Origin: Lineus longissimus
Taxonomy: Eukaryota > Nemertea > Pilidiophora > Heteronemertea > Lineidae
Assembly (NCBI RefSeq): GCF_910592395.1
Contig: NC_088317.1
Coordinates: 6,758,001-6,822,000, forward strand
Direction of reading: 5' to 3'
DNA: 64,000 bases
In this document: positions 10,160 through 23,852 of the stretch, piece by piece
Numbering within the stretch: position 1 is the stretch's first letter
How the letters are laid out: every line of letters starts with the position of its first letter
Program-made: the position numbers and the translations under genes
Notes under the pieces: generated by a model
The model's input: only the letters and a program-made list of their open reading frames with translations
The model's database searches: none
What the model was told of the DNA's origin: nothing

Positions 10160-12184
10160 GGTCGCTTTCGATATCCGTTGAGCTTCGTTATATAGGTATG
10201 ACAGGCGACTTCAACATTGTCACTCACAGCAACATGAAGACATCACCATTGTAAATCATTGTAAAATGGCCATCGGGAAACGTTAAGGTTTCTTGATGCG
10301 TCATCATCGCGTAGAAACCCAAAAACCAGCAAAATACTACTGTGACGGGCAGTATAATGTCACTAGAAATCCCAACTACACTAATGGAAATCGTTCTTAT
10401 TATATTATTTTCATTTAAAAACAGTTATTTTTCGAGCTATGGTACTCATAGTGACGGACGTGTACGATCTTTTCGTTGATCTGATGTAGAGTTTTCTGCT
10501 GGGAATCCAAACCTGAGAGGTGGATATTCTTCAGTCAACCAACAATTATTTTTTAAAAACTCACCAGAGCTTTCCAGGAACATCCATTTCCCTTTGTCAA
10601 TGATCTTCGGAACGAGGCTGTTTGCTAAAATATTGTGAGTTGGCTGAGGAATATTCACCTCACGGATCTTCTCGTTGCTTATAGCCCCGCCCAATGCAGT
10701 CTCAAACGAACATGACGAATGCTTGCACTCACAAGGAACTCATTAATGTACACCGTCGAGAAAGGTTTCAGCCGGCCCTAACAATATCCCTGCCCAGGTT
10801 CACCGAGACAAACGGCGCGAGAAATGGTTGAAGGGCGTACGATGGTAGTAGGCGATGTTCTATGACCAACACACGTATTATCTTTTCTTCTGAAATGGCT
10901 GTGTTGAGTTTGCTTTCATGGTTGTATAGATCGATAATTGTTCTAGAATTTTCAATTTCTATTGTCACTAGCTGCTAATGTAACAATTGCCTTAATTTGT
11001 AGTGACACTTTGTAACATTTTCCATTAAAAAGACTATTTGCCCAAGGCATCCTTTATTACTATCTGATAATAACATATGAAAAAGCTGAAACAGAGTATC
11101 CCTAAAGGCAATGTATAAGTATCCATGTATGTGCTATAGTTGGATTTATACAGATGATTTTATCAAAAAGATAGAGAGACAATCTTCATTAATACAATGT
11201 ACATTCATGTACGGTAATGCACTTCAAAACGTCCCGTCTAAAAGATACTATACAAATGATCTCTCTGGTGTGTGGGCGTGCGTGCGCGTGTGTCAGGGGG
11301 GGGGGCTGGGATGGCAGGGGGATTTGTCAGTCGATGAGGGGGGGGGCTGTGGTAGTATATTGACCTCTTGTTTTCACGTTCTTATGCCCCGAAAGGATAT
11401 ATTGGGTAACCGTATAATAGGAAGATATAGATCGCGAGAGAGGAGTGATTACCAAGCAACTCCTCGAAACAGCAGCTCAAGTACTTCATATATCATTAGT
11501 GTGTTATAGATATACAATGTTCATGCGACATCGACATTGTTTAACCATCATTCTGTTAGCCTGCCTGCAAGGACGTTGCTTTTACTGCCACAATCACCAC
11601 GGATGGAGGAACAATCAAACCCCGTTATCAAGAACAGACTGTACGGTCCTCGGGATACAGTTACATGTACATGTAATGTACATATAGTATGCACATGTAG
11701 TATATCGATATATAACCGTTAAAGGCCTACGCCGTTCGTTCAAAATTTTGAATTTGTAATTGAATTTAAAAATGTCCAATTGCGGAAATACGTACTAAAT
11801 ATAAATTTCAACATTGCCGTTGTGTAGACTGATATACAAATACTATGAATACCAAGTTTAAACAAATTTGTATTCACAATAACTGCACTACGGCATTGTG
11901 TATAAGTTGATTTGTATTTAACTGGACCACAAGTAATTACGAACGGCGTACCCCTTTAAATATTAAGTTACTATGACCACGAAAGTGTAGGTCGAATGTA
12001 TGTGCTATACATCCGTGCCGTGCATGACCACCCTTGAAAATCAATTCTCCAGATTGCCGAGAATCAGACAAGCCTTTCAACTTGCCGAGTTTGCCTGTCC
12101 AAGAAAAGGAAGAAGCCAATACGGTTAGATAATGCTGTGTTGTAGGAGCCTTTCAATAAAATACGGTTGTGTTCATCTAGAAAT
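10160..12184. other. Upstream flank of paralog 1 and end of unit
   Basis: No gene I can establish. Two minus-strand frames (10446-10694 and 10768-10968) are kept in all three copies; the first ends at a good donor (ESS|GTGAGT at 10564) and could contain an upstream exon, but I could not connect it to anything in phase. The region also has G-rich runs near 11297-11347 and an AT-rich tail. Copy 2 equivalent is 22342-25339; copy 3 equivalent is 37331-40772. Confidence 0.4.
10188..10194 (-). promoter_or_regulatory. TATA box of paralog 1
   Basis: Minus-strand TATATAA within CCTATATAACG, about 30 nt above the first ATG (10159) and about 75 nt above the second in-frame ATG (10114). The spacing favours transcription starting near 10164, leaving almost no leader for Met1 and a normal leader for Met16. 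Confidence 0.5.
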
Positions 12185-12446
12185 ACGTTTTTTCAAGCAT
12201 GAGAATGCACCGCCGGTTTGCCCCATGGATAATCTACGAATTGGAAAAATACATGGGTAAATCTTGTACGTGCACCACGGAGAAACCCGTTGGTTTGTTT
12301 TGAGCCTGCATGTGACGTCATACATGTAGTGTCCATGTTACCAGTGGCAAATCGCTGCAAGTTCAATTGCTATTCTGTCGGTTTTTTTCAACCAAATTGC
12401 TCATGCCAATTCCTTAGTCAATATTTGTTTTTGGCGTAAAAACGTA

Positions 12447-12617
12447 CAGTAGAACCTCCCTTAACTCTCGATTAAGGACACCCTTTCTATTAAGGACACT
12501 CGTTCTGGTCCCAAATTGGGTGTTTCCATTCAATTTCACCTCTCTACTCAGGACACCTCTCTATTAAGGAGAGCACTTGTCAGTCCCGATGGTGTCCTTA
12601 ATAGAGAGGTTCTTTTG
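12447..12617. mobile_element. TA-flanked MITE, unit copy 2
   Basis: Same element and same position in the unit as 263-433, so it was inherited through the tandem duplication and not inserted again. Confidence 0.7.
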
Positions 12618-15600
12618 TAGTAACATGACTTATGTTTGTACTTATTTCCAGAAAAGAATTATAGTACAGCTGCATTTCACGATCTGCTTGACATGAGTGA
12701 TGTCATCAAGTTCTAAATAGATTTTTAAGTGTTTTCCACTCCCAAACTTTTTAAAGGTTAGGAAGTAGCAAAGTATCTGTCAATCATATATTGTCTCACA
12801 TCAGGTTATCTGCCATTTTTTACGCCAGCTCCCAAGACCAACGGAAACTTAGGCGTGAACTCGGGGGGAGGGGTCGTGACCCCGTGCTCCCGACAACAAA
12901 AGCTTCTTTCAAAAATATTGTGCAATAAAGTAAAACTTTTAAAACTTCCGTTTCTTATTAATTTTTAGTATAAAACGTTGGCGGATCCCTAAACCAGGAC
13001 CGTGTGCATTCAGGCCGGCGCTGGTGACACTCCTTCTCAGTTGAGAAGGATCATTTCTACGCTTCTCTCTGACTTTGCACACATCAGCAAGATCTGGAAC
13101 AGGCATCAATATTGGGCAAATATGAAAGAAAACAATTACCAAATTGCCCCCCCCCGTCCCCCTCCCCGTCTTAAACTGTCGCTCGGGTGCCAGATTTCGC
13201 GACTATAGCTCTTGGCTCCCTTAACTCTCAGATCGGTCGAACACTAGAGGTGAGCAGTGTTATATCAGAGTCTTTCAATATTGAAAGACTCTCGTTACAT
13301 GTATTTACGCAGACTTACTGCTTTTCGGCCAAAAGGTCCATCACCACAGTCAGATGCACATTCGTTGATGATAGTGATGAGATGCTCAGGACTTAACTTT
13401 CAACGTTGTCCCCCCCCCCCCCCCCCCCACATACACACACAAACACACACTCGAGAAAAAAACATCCTGGATCCGGTGCCAGACGTTATACTTACTGCAA
13501 CAAATCTGAGAATTTCAATTTTTCGGGAAAAAATTTCATTGTTTATACAGTAGTTTCGCGCATACCTCGCCGTCTGACCCAGGCCTGATTTGAAAAGTAC
13601 AGTCCAGCGAAGTTGTCAATTTTTTACCCGGACAATAGCGGTTTCGGTTTTATACCGATCATTAACTGAGACTTGATTTGATTTGATTTTAATTGGAGAT
13701 GTTTTAGAATAGAAATTGATATCTCACTGTCGGTATTGATTGTCTCACCCAAACCGCTCGGGTGGAGCTAAAATATTGGCCAAAACCTTGGCTCTGTCTC
13801 GGTTTTGGTCTACATTTCAGCTCCACCTTGCAGTTTGGGTGAGACAACCAATACCCCCAGTTCTGTATCAGTTCCTTAAATGAAGATGACCTCAGTTCGT
13901 TAGAGGAGCTCCCAACCTTAAAATGAGCATTCAATTCATTTCGAAAGAGTTCTAAATGCCTTAGGATTTGGAGGTATTGCGGTACTGGTGACAGTCGAGT
14001 GTAAGTTAATTAGGCGGCTGGTTCTCTCTGTAAATACTTTGGTTGCAAGCCTATCTGACATATACTAATTGTACATTTATTATAATCTAAAACCATTAAC
14101 TATAGGGAGACGCCACTCCCTAATGTGCGTCCACTATCAACTTCTTCACGGGGAACTCTATCAGAACTATATGTATTTACGAGCTCAGGTCCGAGGTAGG
14201 GTATCTCTTCCATCCTTGTCAGTTACCATTCCATCCATACTATTTTATATATTGCGTGTCCTTCCTCTCTTGGTCATCATTAAAAAAAAATTTAGAACGA
14301 GGACATTATTTTCTTGGTTTCGGACATCCATACAGGTTAACTAAGCACATATTTTGCTACATGCAAGTGGGGCGTTCTAACGGACCATGGGTACCGGATC
14401 TAGCTCGTCTTCCTCATATACAGTGCTCTCTCAACATATACGCTGCTCATAGATTTCGAAAGCGGTCCAGTAGATTAAGTTCAACCCAACTATCCCATTA
14501 CTGTACCAAATTACCAGCTAATATTGGCTGGGTATATTTCGAGAGCTGCTCGCCGAACAGGCATCATTTTTTGCCCTGATTGGAGAACCGCTCACCGAAC
14601 AGCACGGAAAAGCAACCCTGTTTGGCGGGCTCGGCTCGCCAAACAGGTAAAAAATTCGACCCTGTTTGGCGAGCCGGAGACTTTACAACACATTAACCAA
14701 TCGGTCGGAGAGCAGTGACGTCATCTTTGAATTAATATACGCATAATTAACAATGGCCGATTTCTCACTCTCGATCAGTTTCTTTTACTAAACTCGTGTT
14801 CTTGTCAAAAATCGATTTAGTCTGGTTACTCTAAGGAGGAATATACACGAGTATGTGATTTACTGATAAGCGTAATAAATGCATTGGGTAGATTGCGAAT
14901 GCCCATCGCTATAACTCGAGTAGTGTTGTAAACCGCTTTGCCATTGAATGATAATGAGCTCTTCGACAACTATAGATATTAATGAGTTCGGTTCTCCATT
15001 CAAGGCAAAAATGTCGCTGTTGGCATGCCGGGCTCGCCAAATAGTCACTTCCTTTAAGATTACCAATTAATCCACAAACTCACTATTCATTGAGGTGATC
15101 ACACACAAGGCAGGGGACAATGTGGATATGAGCAGATCAACTGACTTTGAAATAGCGGGCAGTGCTCGGGCAGTGCTCAGGCAGTGGTTTAGAAAGCGCC
15201 AGTGGTCACGAGTCGGGTTTCATGGGGGTGAATCCCAGGGGTAGTTCGCGAGGAATAAGAGATGGTCTGTGTTCAATAAGGGAATTGTATTTGGGTTTTG
15301 TGTGTATCTTCGCTGATACGCTCCCAACCAATGTCGAGATTACACATAATGCAGGTGACACTGTGGTTATGAGGAGACTTAGAAATATTTTACAGATACC
15401 CAATAAAAAGGATCACCATGGGAAAACTTTTCATAGCGTTGGTTTTTGGCTTTATAGGATTATCTTATTGGCTCCTCGTTCCGAAACCCCAGAGAACGTT
15501 CACAAGAGTCGAGACTCGGTCATTATCTATATGCCGAAGCCACCGCCTTGACGTAAAATCTATAGTTCATTCGTACACACTGTCAGTGCATATAAAGTTT

Positions 15601-17128
15601 TGCCATATCAATTTTTACTAAACGTTTATATACATGTATCAACGTTTTAAGTCGAACTTTAATGTTGTATTCTAGTGAAGGTAATCTTGCAATGTAACAT
15701 ATCGTAACCTAAGAAAAGTGACATGATGCAAAGGCTCTCTTCCAGATACAAGCTGTTAAATAAATAGATGCTGGTCTTTCTAAATTATTCGATTGCTTCT
15801 GTAGACCAGTAATATTTGCTTTCGATATTTTAATCAAAGACATCAAAAGGCATACATATTGCCAAGTATGGTCAATGCTGCGATCACACCGTAAAGGGTA
15901 AAGTACAATGCAGATAATTCCTTCGATACTTTTATCTCCTGTTTCTTTCTTTAGCTATTCTGAAGCTGTTTTGCGTTTTTACAATTTTGCTTGAACTCTT
16001 GAAGAAAAATGCATCAATATGGCCAGCTCCTGCCTATAGTCCTACATTACTTACATGAAATAATTTACCACTATACTCAGCGCAAGTTTGATAAAGTTAC
16101 TCAATATAGAATGAGACCCTCTGCTCTCGCTGTGCGAAATAATTCACTCCCTGTCAAAATGTAGAGCAGCGAAATGCGTTCCAAATAAAATCAGAAGCCA
16201 AGCTCGATCTCTTTGACATGACGAGGCGGAACCTTAAAGCGGTATGTTAGTGTAGGCCATCTTGCAATGTGACATATTGCATCCTCCGCAGAAAAGTGAC
16301 ATGATGCACAGACTTGTGTCCAGATACAAATTGTAACACAAGTAATTGCTGATCTTGCTGAAAATGTAATATTCGAATTCCTGCGAAAACTACTTGTGTT
16401 TGCTGCCGATATTTTGGTGAAAAACGTCACATACGTATTACCTGAAATAGATATTTCAATTCATTGAATATGTCGACCGGAGTGCGCCGTCTTGTCTTAC
16501 CAATTTTGCGGGGAAGGTCGTCAATAAAATTTTTGATGTTGACCATGACCTGTCCAGATTACGGATGTCAATTTATCACCTTGTATCATGCAATGTCCGA
16601 TGCAGCAGTAGATTATTGCTGACAATATTTTTTTTTTATTGCGATATCATGGTGCGGTGCACTCATCGGAGAATACATGTACATTGACGGGTGATTTCAA
16701 AGTTGGTGTTCAGTGGTGTTAGTGTTAGTGTTGGCTGTCAGTGTTGGTGTCTTCTCAGAGCCCCAAACACCACGGCAGCTGCTGACACCAGTTCTTAACA
16801 CTGGTGTGAACATCAGTGTTTATTCAACAACATGGCCCTATTCATAAATTACTGTTTTTAACTGAAGTGCCATAAAACCCTAAGTGGTCATCTTCCCTAA
16901 GTTCCCGCCCCACCTAAAATGGGATTCATAAAATACTCAACCAGGTTGACCACTTAAGTTTGAGTGCACCAATAATCTTTCTTCAAAAGACCAGTCTCAT
17001 ATTTCTTGTTGATTTGTGCCTATGAATTAATTCGATATTCATTGATCGTTGGCATTCAAATGTGCAAATTACAAAGCAATTTCTGTACACCAGAGCAGCT
17101 ATATTGAATAGGAAGAGACACACGTGCC

Positions 17129-18038
17129 TCAGAAATGTTGCTGGACAATGTGATTTCTTGTGGCAGTTGCATTTGCATCTCCAAATGGTACGACATTCTC
17201 TTCATCGTTCCTATCATCATCGGGTTGTGGCCGATGTTTGATATCCTCTTTGTCTACTGGATCAAAATCCGAAAGAGCTCTGTTGATAGCAATGTTGTGC
17301 AACATTGCACTCGTAGTAATAATTGCACTGGCTTTCACCGGTGCTTAACGCATATATCCATGCAGGCAGTGGAATCGCCTTTTCCCTTGGCCGATGTCCC
17401 GTTCAACCAAACACCGAGTTTTGTAGTGATACCGATTGTACCGTCTTTGCCCGGGTGTGTGAGGGTTCAAGAATGGTGTCATCAGTCAAGGTGGCAATGG
17501 ATCACCACTGTCATCAAGAATGACTGCATCGCCTTCCGGTGCTCCGTTCAACTAAACACGGAGTTTTCCTGTGAGACCGAATGTACCGTCGTTGCCCGGG
17601 GGTCTTAGGGTTCAAAAATGGTATCATCAGCCAAGGCCGCAATGGATACCCACGGTCACCAAGGATGATCTCATCCCCTTCCCAAGATCTCATGATATCG
17701 ATTTCTGCGCTCTCTCTGAGCACAACGGGGTTATGGGTGCTAGTGGGCCATCTAATCACAACATTGATAAACCTAAAATTTGCATTGAAAAAAACGTCGA
17801 CATTGATGGAATACGAGTCTTCTCCTGTTACATATTATCTCCACTCGTGAAACGAAGGTCGTAGTATCCAAATATGTGTTCCATGAACCACACCGATGAT
17901 ATCGGGAAATCGAGCAGTCGGATTAATTGTTTGCCGATCAAATCGACATCGCTGATACAATTCTATGTCGTTGTAGAGGTCCGGTGGATTTGCATGTAAT
18001 GTAAATGGTGTGCAAAAAGCATGAGTTGAGTGGATCGC
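17129..18038 (-). pseudogene. HARBI1-like transposase remnant, copy 2
   Basis: Same remnant as 4963-5872, including the internal ~145-bp tandem duplication, with additional substitutions. The distal reading frame is shorter (17129-17338) because of a further stop. Non-functional. Confidence 0.85.
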
Positions 18039-19045
18039 CGCTTGTCAAAAGTGCTAGCTGTGTGTGAATCCAAACCTTAAACATGTTTAAGAGAGTGTGT
18101 GATGCTAATAGAACATAATGTTAGCGTAGTCGGCTTTGTTGCTATAACCTGTCAGATTTCAGATTATTGGGGTTATTTTGATGGATTAGTTCAATTGTTC
18201 ACAGCCAGTCTGATTTTTTAGCGCTAATAACTACGTAATCGGTCGTTGAAGGGATATCGTAATAGTTAGGGACTTTCCTGTAAATCCAGGTCCAACAATC
18301 GTGTTATGCAATGCAGCCAATGCGGCGTCTCCAACGAGAATGGAAAACATGGTTGTTGACGTGGTTTGTCCCTAGTGTCGAGGATGAGCAATCGGCATCT
18401 GCATTTTGGGGCTTCACGTGATTCACTTGATGCGGAAGATGATATGATAATGATATATATGGATAACTTATTTTTGAAACAAGGCCATTGTTGAAATAAT
18501 TTATTATAGCAAATGAATATACGGTATGTCCTCGTGAATACCGGTAGCCTATCATGTATGTACTATAATAGTAGGACTCAGTAGGCCTTGGTCCCGCCTT
18601 TATTGTGACTTGTCATGCACAATCTGCAAAGCGCCGCTTCCCATACCACCCTAAAACGTTTGGCCATATGAATAAAAACTAGCATTTGCTTTTACTACCG
18701 ATTTTGAAGCATTTACTTGTACTCATTAGAATAAATACATAGCAAATGTTAGGAAAATGAAAGTTTTGCTTCAAGTCAAAGCAGCTGCAAATGCTATTTA
18801 GCATCTAGGGTTTGCTTCGTAATGAAGTAAATACTTGTCTCGATATGAATAAAGTGTAGCTTATGCTTTTTACTTGGTAGGAAATGCTTCGATTTTTTAA
18901 GGTTGCTCCAGAGCAGACTTGAAAGTCGAAGTAAATGGTTGGTCATCATCGCTATGGCTGGTTTTATGCGTGTTCATCAGAAAAAGGTGTATTTGCCGCG
19001 AAGGGCATGTCTTGTAGGGACATATCGTTTACTGTATTAATTTGA

Positions 19046-19937
19046 TGAGGACCACGTGCAGTGGATGGCGGAGCATTTTCTTATTGATTCGAGGGAAACT
19101 CGAGCTGGGTGTTTGAGTGCAAGACACCAAATGGAAGTTTTTCTTCGGTATTTGGGAGACCCGGGATTTTAATCTGGCGTGGCAGAGGACAAAGGAATCC
19201 ATCAAAGCACTGTTTCCAAAACATTTGCGAAAGTCTTATCTCAGGTGACGGAAAAAGCCAGGCTCTGGATAAAATGTCCAACTTCCCAGATGAAATACGT
19301 CAGTCCCAGCAACTCTGGCAGCAGAAGTACCAGATTCTGGGTACTGTCGGTGCACTGGACTGTACACATGTTAAAATTCTAAAACCAGATGGACCCCGCG
19401 GACATGGAGACGAGTACATCAACATAAAGGCTTGGCCTCCATCAACGTTCAAGCGACGTGTGATTCCGCCGAACACTTTAGCATGGATGCAAAATGGCCA
19501 GGTTCCGTGCACGATAGTAGAAATTGGAAAAACTCAGATGTTGGAAGGTTTATTACACACTCGCCTCATCACGGCAGGTGCACTCCTCCTCGGAGACGAG
19601 AGTTACGGAATTGCACCCTGGTTACTGACTCCGTATGAAAATCCAGTTACACCAGAAGAAAAAAGATTCAACAGAATCCATGCGCATGAAAGGGTTGTAA
19701 TAGAGAGATGCTTCGGGCAGGTAAAGCGCAGATTCCCTATCCTGGCCGGCCAAGTAAGGCTTCCTTTACATAAAGTTCCCAACGTCATCGTAGCGTGCTT
19801 TATGCTGCACAACGTGGCAAAGTATTTGAATGATTGATATGAGGACTTCACTGAATATGTTGCAGAAGACATTGACAGCGACGACGACGAGTCGGATGGT
19901 GATGGCAATGATGATGTTGACCCTAGGATGCGGTAAC
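19046..19937 (+). pseudogene. Harbinger transposase, copy 2 (frameshifted)
   Basis: Same product and same main lesions as copy 1. Additional changes include LGDESYG where copies 1 and 3 read LGDQGYG. The three catalytic acids can be located but lie in different frames. Confidence 0.9.
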
Positions 19938-20155
19938 TAGGACAGGACAAACGACGCACTATCGCGGAACTCCTTGATTAAACCTGGAGGTCGGATTCAG
20001 GTAAAGTTTAGGTGGTTAACACTGTCTGAGCAACGTGACTTGAAGCTGACAAGAGCTCATCAGCACTATTACCTTCTGGAATGATCAGGGCAAAAATATG
20101 TAACACCAGAAAGAGCTGGCTCGCTTAATTGTAATCATTCGTTGGAAATGCGATT

Positions 20156-20535
20156 TTATTTCAATTTGAACTTAACTTTCACACAACTGATGGTTGGATT
20201 CGTATCTGCCTCCATCATTGTCAACAGCATCCTTTCCCACTTTTTCATAACGATCGCTCGATTTCCTGTTCTTAACACATCTGCCTTGCGTTTAATATCA
20301 GCCTTCATGTTATTTATCTTCTTCAGCAGTTGTTTTTCATCTAAATGTTATCCTCCTGCCTTCTTGTATTTCTGCAAGAACTCCTTTTACGCAACACTTT
20401 TCGCTCTTTTATTTTTGGGAGCTGAGACTTACTCAAAAGTACTGGGAATTCCCTCAAGACAGACACGAAAGTCATCTGGCGTTCGAAAGCCGCTGTATCT
20501 CCCGTATTGTCGACAGATGAATCCGATTCTGACAT
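20156..20535 (-). pseudogene. Harbinger Myb/SANT-like protein, copy 2
   Basis: Same gene as 7990-8353. The C-terminal half is complete here: RKADVLRTGNRAIVMKKWER is continuous, ending in a stop at 20156-20158. The frameshift between the N- and C-terminal halves remains (stop at about 20341), so the protein is not intact. Confidence 0.7.
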
Positions 20536-21083
20536 CTTTTGAGCAGTAGGCCTACAAGCGAGTATTCCACAGGTCACACACACGCATTATGCCGTCAAAA
20601 CATAACCTCATGACCCCAACGAACAATACCAAAACCACAAGATGAAATAGATCACCACCGGTTCAAATCGTACCTACCGCACAGTCCATTCATCCGAAAT
20701 TCGACATCGGGATTGACCCTCAAGCACTTACTTGAAAATTTCTAGCAAAGCATTTGCAGTAAAAGGGTATCTTTATTAATTCGAAAATAAGCATAATCTT
20801 TTACTTTTAGCAAATGCTGCTTCTACTTGAAGCATTTGCTTGCAAGCAAATGCTAGTTTTTATTCATATGGCCCATTGACTAACAAAACATTAGAAATAC
20901 CCACTGGTGTGGCTTACAGATCTTTAGCCAATGACTGTGACGACCTGTGCACACAATAACATTTAAATAACACTGTTCATGGAGCATAAATAACCAATTA
21001 TAATACATGCAATATATGGCACCCCAAGAGTCCTCTTCAAAAATGGCACCCGATACCGGTATTCACGAGGACGACCTGTATTA

Positions 21084-22341
21084 CTAACCTAGTGCATCCG
21101 TTGGTTTCCAGGGACAACCATTTCTGAACCGACCAAATACTCTGTAGGATATGAACTTAGAGAAGACGCTAAAACAGGCAATGAGTGTTCCTCTGCGACA
21201 TCCTGCAGTAAATTTTATTAATGTTGTACCAGGTCTATTGAGAATTTTTGCAGCAGGCCTGAAATATCTCGACATTTCTGTTACTGGGTGATATGTAAGT
21301 ATAAAGATCCGATTACTTTCATAGCTCTTCCAATAAACCACAGCTCTTCGTCGGTTAAACGACAAACTAACGGCGACGGTCACCCAGGAGCTTATATGCT
21401 CAGGACATGCTTTATTGTCTGGGTGACTTTCACAAATTCCAGGCTTGAACATATTTTGATAGTTCATACCTATCCGAACTCTTAATTGAAATAGTGGATG
21501 GATTGACATCTTCATGTCAACTGTCCTTTGCCACTTCAATATTAAAATTTCCCCCCGCAATTTGCTCCCTGGATATATATCAAAGACAAACGTGAACCCA
21601 TCCTTTATAGAGTGTATACATTTTCTGCATATGCATGTATGGGCAGTTCTGGGGTATCCAGTCGGTCCCTTGGCAAACTTAGTTTGAGGTTCATATTTCG
21701 ATTCACAATGATGTGAATATGGGTTTTTAAATCTTTCTTTTAGAGGTGCCTTTTTTAGGTCGTAATATTGCGTAAACGGCCATATAGCTAAAATATTGAT
21801 TAAGTATCATGTAAGCGTTATCAAATTAAAGATCTTCCAGAAAATTAGTGACTTCGACTATACATGGTATAGAACTGACCAATGCCAATGATTCTAATAA
21901 GTTCTGAATAACACCATAGGGAATGAGAGCAACGTCCTCCTCGTACAGCCTTCCTGTAATGCAAAACGCATGATTGAGTCGTCCATACATTTCTAGCTCG
22001 TTTAAGTACCGCTGTAAGTTTTCTTTATTTCGATGAAAAACTAGGCAAAATAAATGTGCATTTCAATAGAAAATGCATTGGGCCGAACATACATGCACCA
22101 CTACTTATACCGTTTGGTTCATTTTAAAGTGATCATTGCACAGTTAGCGGAAAGACGCCGCTATTTGACGTTACCTTCGCCGTCATCTCGGAGCTGTTCG
22201 GATCCACTTCGAAATACGCCTGTTTGGACGCTTACCTGTCAAACCGTGTACCGTACACGTACTGAACATTAAAGCATAAACGGCAACGACTATCATCAAG
22301 ATGAAACCAATTGGTAACTGACCGCTTATCAAACTGCCCAT
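21084..22341 (-). CDS. Secreted cysteine-rich protein, tandem paralog 2 (two exons)
   Basis: Exon 1 is 22341-22236 and exon 2 is 21787-21084, with the same lengths, phase-1 intron and splice sites as paralog 1. The frame is open throughout, 269 codons. It differs from paralog 1 by scattered substitutions with no indels: for example KERFKN for KEKLKN, HHCESKYEPQ for PHCESKYGPQ, YPGSK for YPRSK, WKSYES for WKGYES, CESHPDNK for CESLPGNK. All nine mature cysteines are retained. The TATA box is altered to TATATGA, which may weaken expression. It lies just beyond the copy-2 Harbinger element in the same orientation as the other paralogs. Confidence 0.75.
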
Positions 22342-22369
22342 GGTCGCTTTCGATATCCGTTGAGCTTCG

Positions 22370-22376
22370 TCATATA
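22370..22376 (-). promoter_or_regulatory. Altered TATA box of paralog 2
   Basis: Same position as in copies 1 and 3 but reads TATATGA, a single A-to-G change at the sixth base. Confidence 0.4.
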
Positions 22377-23852
22377 GGTATGACAGGCGACTTCAACATT
22401 GTCACTCACAGCAACATGAAGAAATCACCATTGTAAATCATTGTAAAATGGCCATCGGGAAACGTTAAGGTTTCTTTATGGGTCATCATCGCGTAGAAAC
22501 CTAAAAACTAGCAAAATACTACTGTGACGGGCAGTATAATGTCACTAGAAATCCCAACTACACTCATGCAAATCGTTCTTATTATATTATTTTCATTTAA
22601 AAATAGTTATTTTTCGAGCTATGTTACTCATAGTGACGGACGTGTACGATCTTTCCGTTGATCTGATGTAGAGTTTTCTGCTGGGAATCCAAACCTGAGA
22701 GGTGGATATTCTTCAGTCAACCAACAATTATTTTTAAAAAACTCACCAGAGCTTTCCAGGAACATCCATTTCCCTTTGTCAATGATCTTCGGAACGAGGC
22801 TGTTTGCTAAAATATTGTGAGTTGGCTGAGGAATATTCACCTCACGGATCTTCTCGTTGCTTATAGCCCCGCCCAATGCAGTCTCAAACGAGCATGACGA
22901 AATGCTCGCACTCACAAGGAACTCATTAAATGTACACCGTCGAGAAAGGTTTCAGCCGGCCCTAACAATATCCCTGCCCAGGTTCACCGAGACAAACGGC
23001 ACGAGAAATGGTTGAAGGGCGTACGATGGTAGTAGGCGATGTTCTATGACCAACACACGTATTATCTTCTCTTCTGAAATGGCTGTGTTGAGTTTGCTTT
23101 CATGGTTGTATAGATCGATAATTGTTCTAGAATTTTCAATTTCTATTGTCACTAGCTGCTAATGTAACAATTGCCTTAATTTGTAGTGACACTTTGTAAC
23201 ATTTTTCATTAAAAAGACTATTTGCCCAAGGCATCCTTTATTACTATCTGATAATAACATATGAAAAAGCTGAAACAGAGTATCCCTAAAGGCAATGTAT
23301 GAGTATCCATGTATGTGCTATAGTTGGATTTATACAGATGATTTTATCAAAAAGATGGAGAGACAATCTTCATTAATACAATGTACATTCATGTACGGTA
23401 ATGCACTTTGAAACGTCCCGTCTAAAAGATACTATACAAACGATCTCTCTGGTGTGTGGGCGTGCGTGCGCCTGTGTCAGGGGGGGGCTGGGATGGAAGG
23501 GGGATTTGTCAGTCGATGAGGGGGGGGGGCTGTGGTAGTATATTGACCTCTTGTGTTCACGTTCTTATGCCCCGAAAGGATATATTGGGTAACCGTATAA
23601 TAGGAAGATATAGATCGCGAGAGAGGAGTGATTACCAAGCAACTCCTCGAAACAGCAGCTCAAGTACTTCATATATCATTAGTGTGTTATAGATATACAA
23701 TGTTCATGCGACATCGACATTGTTTAACCATCATTCTGTTAGCCTGCCTGCAAGGACGTTGCTTTTACTGCCACAATCACCACGGATTGAGGAACAATCA
23801 AACCCCGCTATCAAGAACAGACTGTACGGTCCTCGGGATACAGTTACATGTA

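Larger units (their letters stand above)
1..12184. repeat. Tandem unit, copy 1 (~12.2 kb)
   Basis: First of three head-to-tail copies of a long unit. The opening bases of the window recur at 12185 and 25340, and the sequence between can be followed collinearly. This copy carries no private large insertion and is the best reference for the ancestral unit. Over roughly the first 3.4 kb it is almost identical to copy 2 (a few substitutions and poly-C length changes), with more differences beyond that. Contents in order: TA-flanked MITE, foldback repeat, minus-strand HARBI1-like pseudogene, Harbinger element, secreted-protein gene (minus). The left border may lie outside the window. Confidence 0.95.
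18662..20873 (+). mobile_element. Harbinger-type DNA transposon, copy 2
   Basis: Collinear with 6496-8691, with the same insertion point and flanks, so it was duplicated with the unit. The Myb/SANT gene keeps a 21-bp segment (about 20272-20292) that is missing from copies 1 and 3. Confidence 0.85.

Noticed and set aside
10446-10968. Two minus-strand frames kept in all three units (10446-10694 and 10768-10968), the first with a good splice donor
   Set aside because: No start codon in a good context, no compatible junction between them, and substitutions among copies look no more constrained than the surroundings. Left as unexplained, not called as a gene.
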